A DNA stretch of 64,000 bases from Winogradskyella eckloniae. GTDB lineage: Bacteria > Bacteroidota > Bacteroidia > Flavobacteriales > Flavobacteriaceae. The stretch lies in contig NZ_JABRWP010000002.1 of NCBI RefSeq assembly GCF_013249045.1, forward strand, positions 186,001-250,000, written 5' to 3'. Below are positions 9,314 through 18,834 of the stretch, in pieces (position 1 is the stretch's first letter; the number at the start of each line of letters is the position of its first letter). A model generated the notes under the pieces. The model saw only the letters and a list, made by a program, of their open reading frames with translations. It was not told the origin of the DNA and did no database searches. The translations under genes and the position numbers were made by a program.

Positions 9314-10537
9314 ATGAAGAAACTAATCCTCTTATCTCTTGTTTTTTTAACAGTATTTAGTTGTGGTGATGAAGTGCAATTTAATTCCCCTGCTTTTCAA
9401 GGTGATCGTGAAAATGCACTATGGAGAGCTAGTGCTTTTTCTGCCAGTATTGATGCTAATGGATTCTTAACAATTATAGGGACTAATAATTACGAAGTCG
9501 TTAAACTAATGGTGCCTTCTGCTATTGAAACACCAGAAGATGATCCTTTTATAGTTGGCGATGTAAGCGCTGTTGAGGCACAATATATAGATGCTTTTGG
9601 AACGATTTATTCCACAAGCAACAGGCCAGATGAAAGCGTTTCAATTTATCCAGAACTAGGCGAGATTTTTATAAGCGATATCGATCTGGTAAACAAAACG
9701 TTTACAGGTTCTTATAGATTCTTAGCTTTTGATGATGAGGGCTTAAATTCTGTAGGGTTTACTAATGGGATTTTTTACAAAGTGCCTTTAGTATCAGGAG
9801 AGATACCTGCAAATCCAATTACTTGTGCTGATATAGAGCTGTCAGTAGACGCTGCGTTATTAGCCTATGAGGCAACAACAGCATCAACCTTAACGTTTAT
9901 ATCTAGTGATGATTTTACTGCGGCTTGTAATAATTATATTGAAGCATTAATTAGTCAACAAAATTATTGTGGTGATCAAAATGATGTGATACAGACCCAA
10001 ATAGAAAGTTTAGGTGATTGTACCATAACGTGTGACCATGCTACAGCAAATGTAGAGGAGGCAAATATCCAATATTCAAATGCTGTTATTGGTAACTTTA
10101 ATGAAAAGTGTGCTCAATACGAATTTTATTTATTAGAGCAAATTGAGATTTGTGGTGATGAAGATGGAAGTATACAAGCTGAAATAGATGCTTTAGATTG
10201 TGGTGATGATGACAATGATGGTGTGCCAAACGTATTTGAAGATTTTAATGGTAATGATGATTTTGAAGATGATGATACCGATGGTGATGGTGTGCCAAAT
10301 TATTTAGACAATGATGACGATGGTGATGGTGTATTAACACAATACGAAGCTGTTGATGCTGATGGAAACCCATTGGATACAGATGGTGATGGAGATGTGG
10401 ATTACCTTGATAATGATGATGATGGTGATGGCGTTCTAACAATTAACGAAGACGCAGATCCAAATGCAGATGGAAATCCTGATGATGCTGTAGATACTGA
10501 CGCCAACGGAATACCAGATTATTTACAGCCACTTTAG
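9314..10537 (+). CDS. DUF6252-like lipoprotein with calcium-binding TSP3-type repeats
   Basis: A 407-residue predicted lipoprotein: signal sequence ending LTVFSC with the lipid-bearing Cys17. Residues about 25-160 resemble the DUF6252 domain of Bacteroidota (LWRASAFSASIDANGFLTI). A Cys-containing helical middle follows (170-290). The C-terminal 110 residues are Asp/Gly repeats of the form DxDGDGVPNYLDxDDDGDGV, as in thrombospondin type 3 calcium-binding repeats. It probably sits on the outer membrane surface. No function is known to me. A terminator follows 23 bp after the stop. Confidence 0.75.
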   Translation: MKKLILLSLVFLTVFSCGDEVQFNSPAFQGDRENALWRASAFSASIDANGFLTIIGTNNYEVVKLMVPSAIETPEDDPFIVGDVSAVEAQYIDAFGTIYSTSNRPDESVSIYPELGEIFISDIDLVNKTFTGSYRFLAFDDEGLNSVGFTNGIFYKVPLVSGEIPANPITCADIELSVDAALLAYEATTASTLTFISSDDFTAACNNYIEALISQQNYCGDQNDVIQTQIESLGDCTITCDHATANVEEANIQYSNAVIGNFNEKCAQYEFYLLEQIEICGDEDGSIQAEIDALDCGDDDNDGVPNVFEDFNGNDDFEDDDTDGDGVPNYLDNDDDGDGVLTQYEAVDADGNPLDTDGDGDVDYLDNDDDGDGVLTINEDADPNADGNPDDAVDTDANGIPDYLQPL

Positions 10538-10560
10538 AAGCGCAATTAAACTAATTTTAT

Positions 10561-10594
10561 AAAAGTGTTATTGTAAAAAATAACACTTTTTTTT
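10561..10594 (+). terminator. Rho-independent terminator after the TSP3-repeat lipoprotein
   Basis: Twelve-base perfect stem (10561-10572 with 10579-10590), 6-base loop, followed by a T run to 10594. It ends the lipoprotein transcript. Confidence 0.85.
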
Positions 10595-10688
10595 GTTTAC
10601 AAATATTGACAACTTCGCTTTTAAAAAGTACAAATTCTATGTAATTTTATAGACTAACTTTTTCGAGTTATTCCAAAATACGTAACCG

Positions 10689-10737
10689 GTTTCAGTGGCT
10701 GTATACAAAGTATAGACCTTACGCTGAAACAGATTTT
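10689..10737 (+). other. Nested inverted repeat upstream of dnaE
   Basis: GTTTCAG (10689-10695) pairs with CTGAAAC (10724-10730); inside lies a second hairpin, TATAC/GTATA around AAA (10703-10715). A T-rich stretch follows at 10733-10739, so the RNA could act as an attenuator in the dnaE leader. It could also be a protein-binding palindrome. Function is not known. Confidence 0.35.
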
Positions 10738-10769
10738 TTAAGACCATAACTAAAACAACGAAATACTAA

Positions 10770-13700
10770 ATGTATTTAATATTCGATACCGAAACTACAG
10801 GATTGCCAAAACGTTGGGATGCACCAATTACAGATACAGATAATTGGCCTAGATGTATACAAATTGCATGGCAATTGCATGATGGTTTGGGAAACTGTAT
10901 TGAACATCAAGATTATTTGGTACAACCAGAAGGTTTTAATATTCCATATGATGCTGAGAAAATTCATGGTATTTCTACAGAATTAGCGCAAGAGCAAGGT
11001 GTACCTTTGGCTGAAGTTTTAGAGAAATTTAATGTTGCTTTATCTAAAACTAAATTTGTTGTTGGGCAGAATGTTAAATTCGATTTAAATATTATGGGTG
11101 CCGAATTTGTTCGTGAAAACGTTACAAATCCATTGCAAGAGTTACCCGTTTTAGATACCTGTACAGAACATACAGCAGAATTATGTCAGTTGCCAGGTGG
11201 ACGCTATGGTAAATTTAAATTACCAACCTTAACAGAGTTACACGAGTATTTATTTAATCAGCCATTTGCAGAAGCACATAATGCCACAGCCGATGTTGAA
11301 GCGACTACACGTTGTTTTTTAGAATTAATAAGACGTAAGCAATACACCAAAGAACAGTTAGATGTTGAGCCAGATTATTTTGAAAAGTACACACAAGAGA
11401 ATCCTGCTGAGATTCAACTGATAGGCTTAAAACATGTTAATCTTAAGCGAGAAAGTGCTAAAATTAATGCTCGACTTCAAAAAGAACAAGCCGATACAAC
11501 ACCAACCGTTGTAGATAAAGAAACGGCATCGCAAATCAAAGATGTTGATTTTGCGCATCTGCATAACCACTCGCAGTATTCCATTTTGCAATCTACTATC
11601 AGTGTTAAGGATTTAGTAGCTGCAGCAGCTAGAGAAAATATGCCAGCCGTTGCCATGACGGATCATGGTAATATGATGGGGGCATTTCACTTTGTTAGTG
11701 CCGTTTCGGGTCATAACAAAAAAGTAAAAGCACAACATAAGGAAGCAGTAGAAGCTGGTTTAGAGAAGAAAGGCAAACTTATAAAACCTATTATAGGTTG
11801 TGAGTTTTTTGTCTGTGAAAACCATGCAGATAAGACCAGAAAGGACAATGGGTATCAAATTGTACTCATGGCCAAAAATAAAAAGGGCTATCATAATTTG
11901 GCAAAATTATCGTCTGCAGCGTTTACAGATGGTTTTTATTATGTGCCTAGAGTAGATAAAAAACTCATTGAGAAATACAAAGAAGATTTAATTTGTTTAA
12001 CAGGAAATCTTTATGGTGAAGTACCAAGTAAGGTCTTAAATGTTGGGGAAAACCAAGCCGAAGAAGCATTGTTGTGGTGGAAAGAGACCTTTCAAGACGA
12101 TCTGTATTTAGAGATCATGCGTCACAATCAGGAAGATGAAAACCGTGTGAATCCTGTGCTAATTCAGTTTTCAAAAAAGCATAACGTTAAGTTGGTGGCG
12201 ACAAATAACACCTATTATGTTGATCAAGAAAATGCCAATGCTCACGATATTTTACTCTGTGTAAAAGATGGAGAAAAGCAAGCCACACCAATTGGTCGTG
12301 GACGTGGTTACCGTTACGGTTTACCTAATCAGGAATACTATTTTAAGTCTTCAGAAGAAATGAAGGCTTTGTTTAGAGATGTACCTGAAGCGATTGTAAA
12401 TATTCAAGAAGTCGTTGATAAAATTGAACCGTACGAGTTAGCAAGAGATGTACTATTACCTGCGTTTGATATTCCGGAAGAATTTAAGCACGAAGAAGAT
12501 GAAGTCGATGGCGGAAAACGAGGCGAAAATGCATTTTTAAGACATTTAACTTACAAAGGTGCCAAAATTAGATATGGTGATATTACACCAGAAATCGAAG
12601 AACGTCTCGATTTTGAGTTAAACGTTATTGAAAAAACAGGGTATCCAGGTTACTTTTTAATTGTTGAAGATTTTATTCGCGAAGCCAGAAATATGGATGT
12701 TTCCGTTGGTCCTGGTCGTGGTTCTGCAGCAGGTTCTGTGGTGGCTTATTGTTTATGGATTACGAATATTGACCCAATTAAATACGATTTACTTTTTGAG
12801 CGTTTCTTAAATCCAGATCGTGTAAGTATGCCAGATATCGATATCGATTTTGATGATGAAGGTCGTGGTCGAGTTATGGATTATGTTATTGAAAAATATG
12901 GTGCTAACCAAGTTGCTCAGATTATTACTTACGGAACAATGGCTGCAAAATCATCGATTAGAGATACAGCCAGAGTTTTAGATTTACCTTTAAATGAAGC
13001 GGATCACATTGCAAAACTAATTCCGTTAATGTCTAAACTCGGAAAGATTTTTGGTTTAGATGAAAAAGAACTCGCTAAAAAATTTAGAGCCGAGGATCTA
13101 GAAAAAATTAATGAGTTATTAAATATTTCAGATGGTGACGATTTACAAGCCGAAACCATCAACCAAGCCAGAATCCTAGAAGGTTCAGTAAGAAATACTG
13201 GTATCCATGCATGTGGTGTAATTATTACGCCAGGTGATATTACCAATTATGTTCCGGTATCGTTAGCAAAGGATTCCGATTTATATGTGACCCAATTTGA
13301 TAACTCAGTAGTAGAAAGTGCTGGTTTATTGAAAATGGATTTCTTAGGATTAAAAACCCTAACCTTAATTAAAGATACGGTTAAGATTGTAAAAGCCAGA
13401 CATGATATCACCTTAGACCCAGAGAATTTTCCGTTAGATGATGTAAAAACGTATGAGTTATTCCAACGTGGAGAAACGGTTGGTGTGTTTCAGTATGAAT
13501 CGCCAGGCATGCAAAAACACATGAAGAATCTTAAACCAACGGTTTTCGATGATTTAATTGCCATGAATGCCTTGTATCGTCCTGGTCCAATGGAATATAT
13601 TCCAAGTTTTATTGCGCGTAAACATGGTGATGAGGAGATTGTGTACGATTTACCAGAGATGGAAGAGTACCTCAAGGAAACCTACGGCATTACTGTTTAC

Positions 13701-15155
13701 CAAGAGCAAGTAATGTTATTGTCTCAAAAGTTAGCCGATTTTACTAAAGGTGAAGCCGATGTTTTGAGAAAAGCGATGGGTAAAAAGCAGATTGCGGTTT
13801 TGGATAAAATGAAACCCAAATTTATTGAGCAAGCAGGTGCAAAAGGTTTAGATAAATCGAAGTTAGAAAAAATCTGGAAGGATTGGGAAGCCTTTGCAAG
13901 TTACGCCTTTAACAAATCACACTCAACGTGTTATGCCTGGATTGCGTATCAAACAGCTTACTTAAAAGCCCATTATCCTGCAGAATATATGGCTGCGGTA
14001 TTATCTAATAATATGAATGATATTAAATCTGTTACCTTCTTTATGGAAGAATGTAAACGGATGCGATTACCTGTTTTAGGACCAAGTGTAAATGAAAGTT
14101 TTTATAAGTTTTCTGTAAACAAAGATAATGCGGTTCGTTTTGGGATGGGAGCCATAAAAGGCGTTGGTCATGGCGCTGTACAAACCATTGTAGATAACCG
14201 AAAAGAAGGTGGAAATTACAAATCTATATTCGATTTGGCCAAGCGTATTGATTTAAGAGCCGCAAATAAAAAAGCTTTTGAAGGCTTAGCAAATGCAGGT
14301 GGATTTGATTGTTGGCCAGAAACCCATAGAGCACAATATTTCGCGCACGATGGTGATGGCATAACCTTTTTAGAGAAAGCTGTAAAATACGGAGCTAAAC
14401 ATCAAGAGAATGAAAATTCTGCACAAGTGAGTTTGTTTGGAGAAGCTAGTGATGTGCAAATAGCTGAACCAGTAGTTCCGCCTTGCGACGATTGGGGCAC
14501 TATGGAAAAACTATCGCGCGAACGTGAAGTGGTAGGTATTTATATTTCTGGGCATCCTTTAGATGATTTTTCCATAGAAATGAAAAACTTTTGCAATGGC
14601 GTGGTAGCGCATTTTAATGATTTAGAAGCTATTGTCAATAAGGAAGTTACCTTTGGAGGTGTGGTTACTGATGTACAGCATCGCGTGAGCAAACAAGGTA
14701 AAGGTTGGGCGATTTTTACGATTGAGGATTATACCGATAGTCATGAATTCAGAATTTTTGGTGAAGATTATTTAAAGTTCAGACACTTTTTTGTCATTAA
14801 TTCATTTGTCTATGTAAGAGCCTTTGTAAGAGAGGGCTGGGTGAATAGAGACACTGGTAAAAAAGGAGATCCAAGAATTCAATTTAATAGTTTTCAATTG
14901 CTGCATGATGTCATGGATACATATGCCAAGAAACTTTCCATACAACTTAATATTAGAGAGCTAGAAAAGGATACTATTACGGTTCTGTATGATTTAATAA
15001 AGTTTCACGAAGGCAATCAAACCTTAAATTTTATAGTTTACGATAATTCTGAAAAAATAAAGGTGGTTATGCCAAGTCGTAAAAATAAAATTAAGATTTC
15101 TCAGGAGTTATTAAATGGTTTGAAGGAGCATGATGTTGTTTATAAGTTGAATTAA
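10770..15155 (+). CDS. dnaE: DNA polymerase III alpha subunit with N-terminal proofreading exonuclease
   Basis: A 1461-residue replicative polymerase. Residues 1-190 are a DnaQ-like DEDDh 3'-5' exonuclease (IFDTETTGLP at the start, HNATADVEAT near residue 172). A PHP domain starts near 265 (HLHNHSQYS, then TDHGNM). The polymerase core carries PDIDIDF at 688-694 with the catalytic aspartates. QVSLF at 1219-1223 fits a sliding-clamp-binding motif, and a C-terminal OB fold follows. In the PHP domain the usual TNDxHY reads TNNTYY, so metal binding there is probably impaired and proofreading likely falls to the fused exonuclease. Confidence 0.95.
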   Translation: MYLIFDTETTGLPKRWDAPITDTDNWPRCIQIAWQLHDGLGNCIEHQDYLVQPEGFNIPYDAEKIHGISTELAQEQGVPLAEVLEKFNVALSKTKFVVGQNVKFDLNIMGAEFVRENVTNPLQELPVLDTCTEHTAELCQLPGGRYGKFKLPTLTELHEYLFNQPFAEAHNATADVEATTRCFLELIRRKQYTKEQLDVEPDYFEKYTQENPAEIQLIGLKHVNLKRESAKINARLQKEQADTTPTVVDKETASQIKDVDFAHLHNHSQYSILQSTISVKDLVAAAARENMPAVAMTDHGNMMGAFHFVSAVSGHNKKVKAQHKEAVEAGLEKKGKLIKPIIGCEFFVCENHADKTRKDNGYQIVLMAKNKKGYHNLAKLSSAAFTDGFYYVPRVDKKLIEKYKEDLICLTGNLYGEVPSKVLNVGENQAEEALLWWKETFQDDLYLEIMRHNQEDENRVNPVLIQFSKKHNVKLVATNNTYYVDQENANAHDILLCVKDGEKQATPIGRGRGYRYGLPNQEYYFKSSEEMKALFRDVPEAIVNIQEVVDKIEPYELARDVLLPAFDIPEEFKHEEDEVDGGKRGENAFLRHLTYKGAKIRYGDITPEIEERLDFELNVIEKTGYPGYFLIVEDFIREARNMDVSVGPGRGSAAGSVVAYCLWITNIDPIKYDLLFERFLNPDRVSMPDIDIDFDDEGRGRVMDYVIEKYGANQVAQIITYGTMAAKSSIRDTARVLDLPLNEADHIAKLIPLMSKLGKIFGLDEKELAKKFRAEDLEKINELLNISDGDDLQAETINQARILEGSVRNTGIHACGVIITPGDITNYVPVSLAKDSDLYVTQFDNSVVESAGLLKMDFLGLKTLTLIKDTVKIVKARHDITLDPENFPLDDVKTYELFQRGETVGVFQYESPGMQKHMKNLKPTVFDDLIAMNALYRPGPMEYIPSFIARKHGDEEIVYDLPEMEEYLKETYGITVYQEQVMLLSQKLADFTKGEADVLRKAMGKKQIAVLDKMKPKFIEQAGAKGLDKSKLEKIWKDWEAFASYAFNKSHSTCYAWIAYQTAYLKAHYPAEYMAAVLSNNMNDIKSVTFFMEECKRMRLPVLGPSVNESFYKFSVNKDNAVRFGMGAIKGVGHGAVQTIVDNRKEGGNYKSIFDLAKRIDLRAANKKAFEGLANAGGFDCWPETHRAQYFAHDGDGITFLEKAVKYGAKHQENENSAQVSLFGEASDVQIAEPVVPPCDDWGTMEKLSREREVVGIYISGHPLDDFSIEMKNFCNGVVAHFNDLEAIVNKEVTFGGVVTDVQHRVSKQGKGWAIFTIEDYTDSHEFRIFGEDYLKFRHFFVINSFVYVRAFVREGWVNRDTGKKGDPRIQFNSFQLLHDVMDTYAKKLSIQLNIRELEKDTITVLYDLIKFHEGNQTLNFIVYDNSEKIKVVMPSRKNKIKISQELLNGLKEHDVVYKLN

Positions 15156-15222
15156 ATTTTTATTCTCATTTCTAATTTATGTCATTAATTATCTATTTTG
15201 AAAGTGAATCGAATAAAAATAG

Positions 15223-15260
15223 ACAGACCTGTCTGTTTTTAAAAATAATTTATATATTTG
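15223..15260 (+). promoter_or_regulatory. TetR-type operator and promoter of the TetR gene
   Basis: ACAGACCTGTCTGT (15223-15236) is a perfect 14-bp palindrome. TATATTTG at 15253-15260 matches the -7 consensus and lies just 4 bp before the ATG, so the message would be leaderless or nearly so. The palindrome sits where the -33 contact is expected, which suits repression. The same core recurs before the dehydrogenase gene. Confidence 0.7.
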
Positions 15261-15264
15261 CATT

Positions 15265-15828
15265 ATGAAACATGCCGAAGTTAAAAATAGAATTACCGAA
15301 ACGGCCTCATTTTTATTTTATAAGAATGGGTATAATTCTACAGGTATTAATCAAATTATTGCAGAAGCAGGTATAGCTAAGGCTACGCTTTATAATCATT
15401 TTAAATCTAAAGAAGAGATTTGCCTGGCTTATCTTCAGCATAAGAATATCAATTTTTTAAAAGATTTTGAAGCGTTCACAGCGTCAAAACCGAAAGGGAA
15501 AGCACAGATTTTGGCGATATTCGATTTTTTACAATTGTTTTATCAAGATAAAGATTTTAACGGCTGTTGGTGTATAAAAACCGTTTCAGAAATTCCAAAA
15601 GATGACGAGCGTATTAGAAACGAAATACAAGCGCAAAAGAATAGTTTTATTACCCTTATTGCAAAGCTTATTGCATTCAATTTGGAGGATGTTAATGAAC
15701 ATCAAGTTCAAACGTTAGCACGACAAGTATATCTATTGTATGAAAGTGCGGTAGGAGAGAGTCACTTACATCAAGAAGATTGGCCAATTGTAGAATCTAA
15801 AAATTTATGTGAAAAAATAATAATTTAA
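15265..15828 (+). CDS. TetR/AcrR family transcriptional regulator
   Basis: A 187-residue repressor. Residues about 8-55 form the TetR helix-turn-helix (TASFLFYKNGYNSTGINQIIAEAGIAKATLYNHF region, ending in FKSKEEI). The C-terminal ligand domain is not diagnostic. A palindrome overlaps its own promoter and a second, longer copy lies 19 bp after its stop, before the SDR gene. This suggests that it represses both itself and the dehydrogenase, with an unknown inducer. Confidence 0.88.
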   Translation: MKHAEVKNRITETASFLFYKNGYNSTGINQIIAEAGIAKATLYNHFKSKEEICLAYLQHKNINFLKDFEAFTASKPKGKAQILAIFDFLQLFYQDKDFNGCWCIKTVSEIPKDDERIRNEIQAQKNSFITLIAKLIAFNLEDVNEHQVQTLARQVYLLYESAVGESHLHQEDWPIVESKNLCEKIII

Positions 15829-15846
15829 AAAAATTTACAAAAACAA

Positions 15847-15864
15847 AGACAGACTTGTCTGTCT
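15847..15864 (+). promoter_or_regulatory. Second TetR-type operator, before the SDR gene
   Basis: AGACAGACTTGTCTGTCT is a perfect 18-bp palindrome sharing its core with the site at 15223-15236. It lies 26 bp before the SDR start. Confidence 0.72.
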
Positions 15865-15889
15865 AATTTAACAATTAAATAAAAATAGA

Positions 15890-16636
15890 ATGAAAGAATT
15901 TGAAAACAAAGTAGCCTTAGTTATAGGCGGAACAAGTGGAATAGGTGCGGCGACAACAAATGTACTTTTAGAAGGAGGAGCAACTGTACATATTGTAGGT
16001 AGAAATACGGCAAAAGTAACTGATGCACCCAACTTAGTAAAGCATACGGCCAATATTTCTATTGTCTCAGATGTTGATGCATTGGTAGAAAAAATCGAAG
16101 GCTTAGATAATTTAGATTACTTAGTAAATGCGTCAGGTATTTTTGGACCTAAGCCTTTCTTAGATCATACGATGGAAGATTATAATTCGTATTTAGACTT
16201 AAATAGAGGTTTCTTTTTTCTTACTCAAAGTGCAGCAAAAAAGATGAAAGCTACCAACGGTGGCTCTATTGTTAATGTTGGGTCTATGTGGGCAAAACAA
16301 GCGGTAAAAGCGACGCCATCGTCTGCATATTCTATGCAGAAGGCAGGTTTACATTCGCTAACACAACATTTAGCTATGGAATTGGCAGACGCAAATATTC
16401 GTGTTAATGCAGTATCGCCAGCTTTAGTAAATACACCAGTTTATCATGGTGTTTTTGGAGGCGAAGAAGCAGCTAAAGAGGCCTTAGTTGGTTTTAACGG
16501 TTTTCATCCTATAGGTCGTTTTGGAGAATCTGAGGATATTGCGAATAGCATTGTCTTTTTATTGTCAGATAAAGCTGCTTGGGTAACAGGTGCTATTTGG
16601 GATACCGATGGTGGTGTTATGGCAGGTAGAAACTAA
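15890..16636 (+). CDS. Short-chain dehydrogenase/reductase (SDR)
   Basis: A 248-residue classical [11 protein letters not shown] near residue 14 is the NAD(P)-binding glycine motif, NASG near residue 80 matches the NNAG motif, and the active site is Ser in NVGSMW with Tyr147 and Lys151 (YSMQK). Substrate is not known. It follows the TetR gene, with its own operator in the gap, so it is probably the repressor's target. A strong terminator ends the unit. Confidence 0.9.
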   Translation: MKEFENKVALVIGGTSGIGAATTNVLLEGGATVHIVGRNTAKVTDAPNLVKHTANISIVSDVDALVEKIEGLDNLDYLVNASGIFGPKPFLDHTMEDYNSYLDLNRGFFFLTQSAAKKMKATNGGSIVNVGSMWAKQAVKATPSSAYSMQKAGLHSLTQHLAMELADANIRVNAVSPALVNTPVYHGVFGGEEAAKEALVGFNGFHPIGRFGESEDIANSIVFLLSDKAAWVTGAIWDTDGGVMAGRN

Positions 16637-16657
16637 AAACTAAAATTATAAGTAAGG

Positions 16658-16697
16658 AGCCATAACCTCAGTTGCTTAGGTTATGGCTTTTCTGTTT
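16658..16697 (+). terminator. Rho-independent terminator of the TetR-SDR unit
   Basis: Eleven-base perfect stem (16658-16668 with 16678-16688), 9-base loop, then a short T-rich tail. It separates the SDR gene from the hydrolase pair. Confidence 0.75.
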
Positions 16698-16740
16698 TAC
16701 AAGTATCACAAAATCTTGATGCTTTAAATAAAATTAAACT

Positions 16741-17721
16741 ATGAAAAAGTTATTATTAATAAGTAGTATGTTGTTACTTTCTGTCTCATGTAATGATCAA
16801 GAAGTTCCAAAAGAAAGTCAGTTGTCTCCTTCTGTAAAGATAGAAGAGACGAACAAAACATCAAGGCTTAAATATAAAACTCGTGAGGTTAATGGAATAA
16901 ATATCGCATATAGAGAAGCTGGTCATCCTAAAAATCCAACCATTGTTTTGTTACATGGTTTTCCGGCATCCTCGTATCAGTATCGTAAAGTATTAGCACA
17001 ACTTTCTGATGCGTATCACTTAATAGCGCCAGATTATCCTGGATTCGGCAATAGTGATTTTCCCGATCCTAAAACTTTTAAGTATACCTTTGACCATATC
17101 GCTGAAACAGTTGATGCCTTTTTGGAGCAGATAAATGTAAATTCTTATGCGATAATGATGCAAGATTATGGAGCGCCAATTGGGTTTCGTTTAGCGACGG
17201 CTCATCCCGAACGTATTACTGCTATTATTAATCAAAATGGTAATGCTTATGAGGAAGGTTTAGGTGAAGCTTGGGCTGGTATTAGAGCGCTTTGGAAAGA
17301 CAGAACCAAAGCCAATGAAGACGCATTGCTACCTGCTTTTTCATTAGAAGGATTGAAATGGCAATACACACATGGTGTTAGAGATATTGAAACCGTAGAT
17401 CCTGATACTTATAATTTAGATTTCTTGCGGTTGTCTAGACCAAACGCACATGCCGTGAATTTAGATTTGTTTTATGATTATCAGAATAACGTGAAATTGT
17501 ATCCCAAGTGGCAAAAATATTTAAGAGATTATCAACCTTCACTACTAATTGTTTGGGGTAAGAATGATGCGTTTTTTCCTGAAAGAGGTGCTGAAGCATT
17601 TAAAAAAGACGTAAAACATATAGATTACAATATATATGATACAGGTCATTTTGCGCTTGAAGAAGAAGGTGATGCTATTATTGAAAACATTAGAACTTTT
17701 ATGAACGCTCAAAATAAATAG
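16741..17721 (+). CDS. Alpha/beta hydrolase lipoprotein, haloalkane dehalogenase-like
   Basis: A 326-residue lipoprotein (signal ending LLSVSC, Cys17). The hydrolase fold shows HGFPASS (oxyanion region), DYPGFGNSD, the nucleophile elbow MQDYGAP with Asp142 in place of the usual Ser, and His303 in DTGHFA. An Asp nucleophile is typical of haloalkane dehalogenases and epoxide hydrolases. The enzyme would be anchored in the periplasm or outer membrane. A paralogue follows 9 bp later. Substrate cannot be assigned. Confidence 0.82.
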   Translation: MKKLLLISSMLLLSVSCNDQEVPKESQLSPSVKIEETNKTSRLKYKTREVNGINIAYREAGHPKNPTIVLLHGFPASSYQYRKVLAQLSDAYHLIAPDYPGFGNSDFPDPKTFKYTFDHIAETVDAFLEQINVNSYAIMMQDYGAPIGFRLATAHPERITAIINQNGNAYEEGLGEAWAGIRALWKDRTKANEDALLPAFSLEGLKWQYTHGVRDIETVDPDTYNLDFLRLSRPNAHAVNLDLFYDYQNNVKLYPKWQKYLRDYQPSLLIVWGKNDAFFPERGAEAFKKDVKHIDYNIYDTGHFALEEEGDAIIENIRTFMNAQNK

Positions 17722-17730
17722 ATTTTAAGA

Positions 17731-18699
17731 ATGAAATATTTAATTATACTTCTTGCAGCTTGTTTTAGTTTTTATGGTTGTGAGACGGCTACTAAAACAA
17801 CTGAAAAACAATTTTTTTTACCACCTGTTACAACTTATAACTATGTAGATATAGATGGTGTCAAATTATTTTATAGAGCGGCAGGTGATAAAAATAATCC
17901 AACTATAGTATTATTACATGGTTATCCGTCCTCATCACATTCGTATAGGCATCTAATTCCTATGTTAGCAACTCATTATTATGTCATTGCACCCGATAAT
18001 TTGGGTTCGGGTTATAGTACGCATTTGGACCCAACTGTCACTACATATACCTTTGATCTATTAGCTGATTATACCCAAAAGCTAATCGATACCTTACAAA
18101 TTGACACTTACGTAATGTATATGCAAGATTTCGGTGCTCCTGTAGGCTACAGAATGATGATGAAAGATCCCACTCGGATAACCGCATTAATTGTGCAAAA
18201 TGCCAACGCTTATTTAGATGGTTTAACACCAAAACGACAAGAGTTTTTTAGAACAGCACAGAGTGATACTTCGCAAACCAAGCACGATTTCTTATACAAT
18301 CTTACAGGTAAAGAGGCTATTATTAATCAACAATATTTATTTGATTTAGACAGTACTAATATTAATATACAAAGTCCTGATGCATGGACACATGATTTGG
18401 CGTTTCTGAGATCTGAGAAAGATAGAGAAATACAAGTACAGTTGTTTCAAGATTATAATACGAACTTAATTCGTTATCCTAAATGGCAAAATATGTTGAG
18501 AACCTACCAACCTAAAACTTTAATTGCTTGGGGCAAAAAGGATATAAAATTTAATGCTAATGGTGCAAAGGCTTATTTAAGAGATTTGCCAAATGCAGAA
18601 ATACATCTATTGGATGCAGGTCATTTTGCTGCTGAAGAAAAAACAAGAGATATTGGGCAATTAATTTTAGAATTTTTAGCTAAATATAATATTGAATAA
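17731..18699 (+). CDS. Alpha/beta hydrolase lipoprotein, tandem paralogue
   Basis: A 322-residue protein with the same layout as its upstream neighbour: lipobox near FYGC (Cys17), HGYPSSS, DNLGSGYS, nucleophile Asp133 in MQDFGAP and His298 in DAGHFA. The two genes are a clear tandem duplication, 9 bp apart and probably co-translated, but have diverged widely in the cap domain region, which suggests different substrates. Confidence 0.82.
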   Translation: MKYLIILLAACFSFYGCETATKTTEKQFFLPPVTTYNYVDIDGVKLFYRAAGDKNNPTIVLLHGYPSSSHSYRHLIPMLATHYYVIAPDNLGSGYSTHLDPTVTTYTFDLLADYTQKLIDTLQIDTYVMYMQDFGAPVGYRMMMKDPTRITALIVQNANAYLDGLTPKRQEFFRTAQSDTSQTKHDFLYNLTGKEAIINQQYLFDLDSTNINIQSPDAWTHDLAFLRSEKDREIQVQLFQDYNTNLIRYPKWQNMLRTYQPKTLIAWGKKDIKFNANGAKAYLRDLPNAEIHLLDAGHFAAEEKTRDIGQLILEFLAKYNIE

Positions 18700-18834
18700 T
18701 ACGACTAAACGAGTATAATGAACCACAAGTTTCTTATAAACAACATAAGTAAATCGTCTAAATTTTACAGTAATATACGCAATAGCAGTTTACTATCTCT
18801 ATTATATATAGTGGAACTAAATATTGGTTGTAAA

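Noticed and set aside
10245-10442. His-rich open frame on the minus strand
   Set aside because: It is the antisense of the Asp/Gly calcium-binding repeats of the gene at 9314.
9314-10537. Possible adhesin or T9SS cargo because of the TSP3-type repeats
   Set aside because: There is a lipobox but no T9SS C-terminal domain; the protein ends directly after the repeats.
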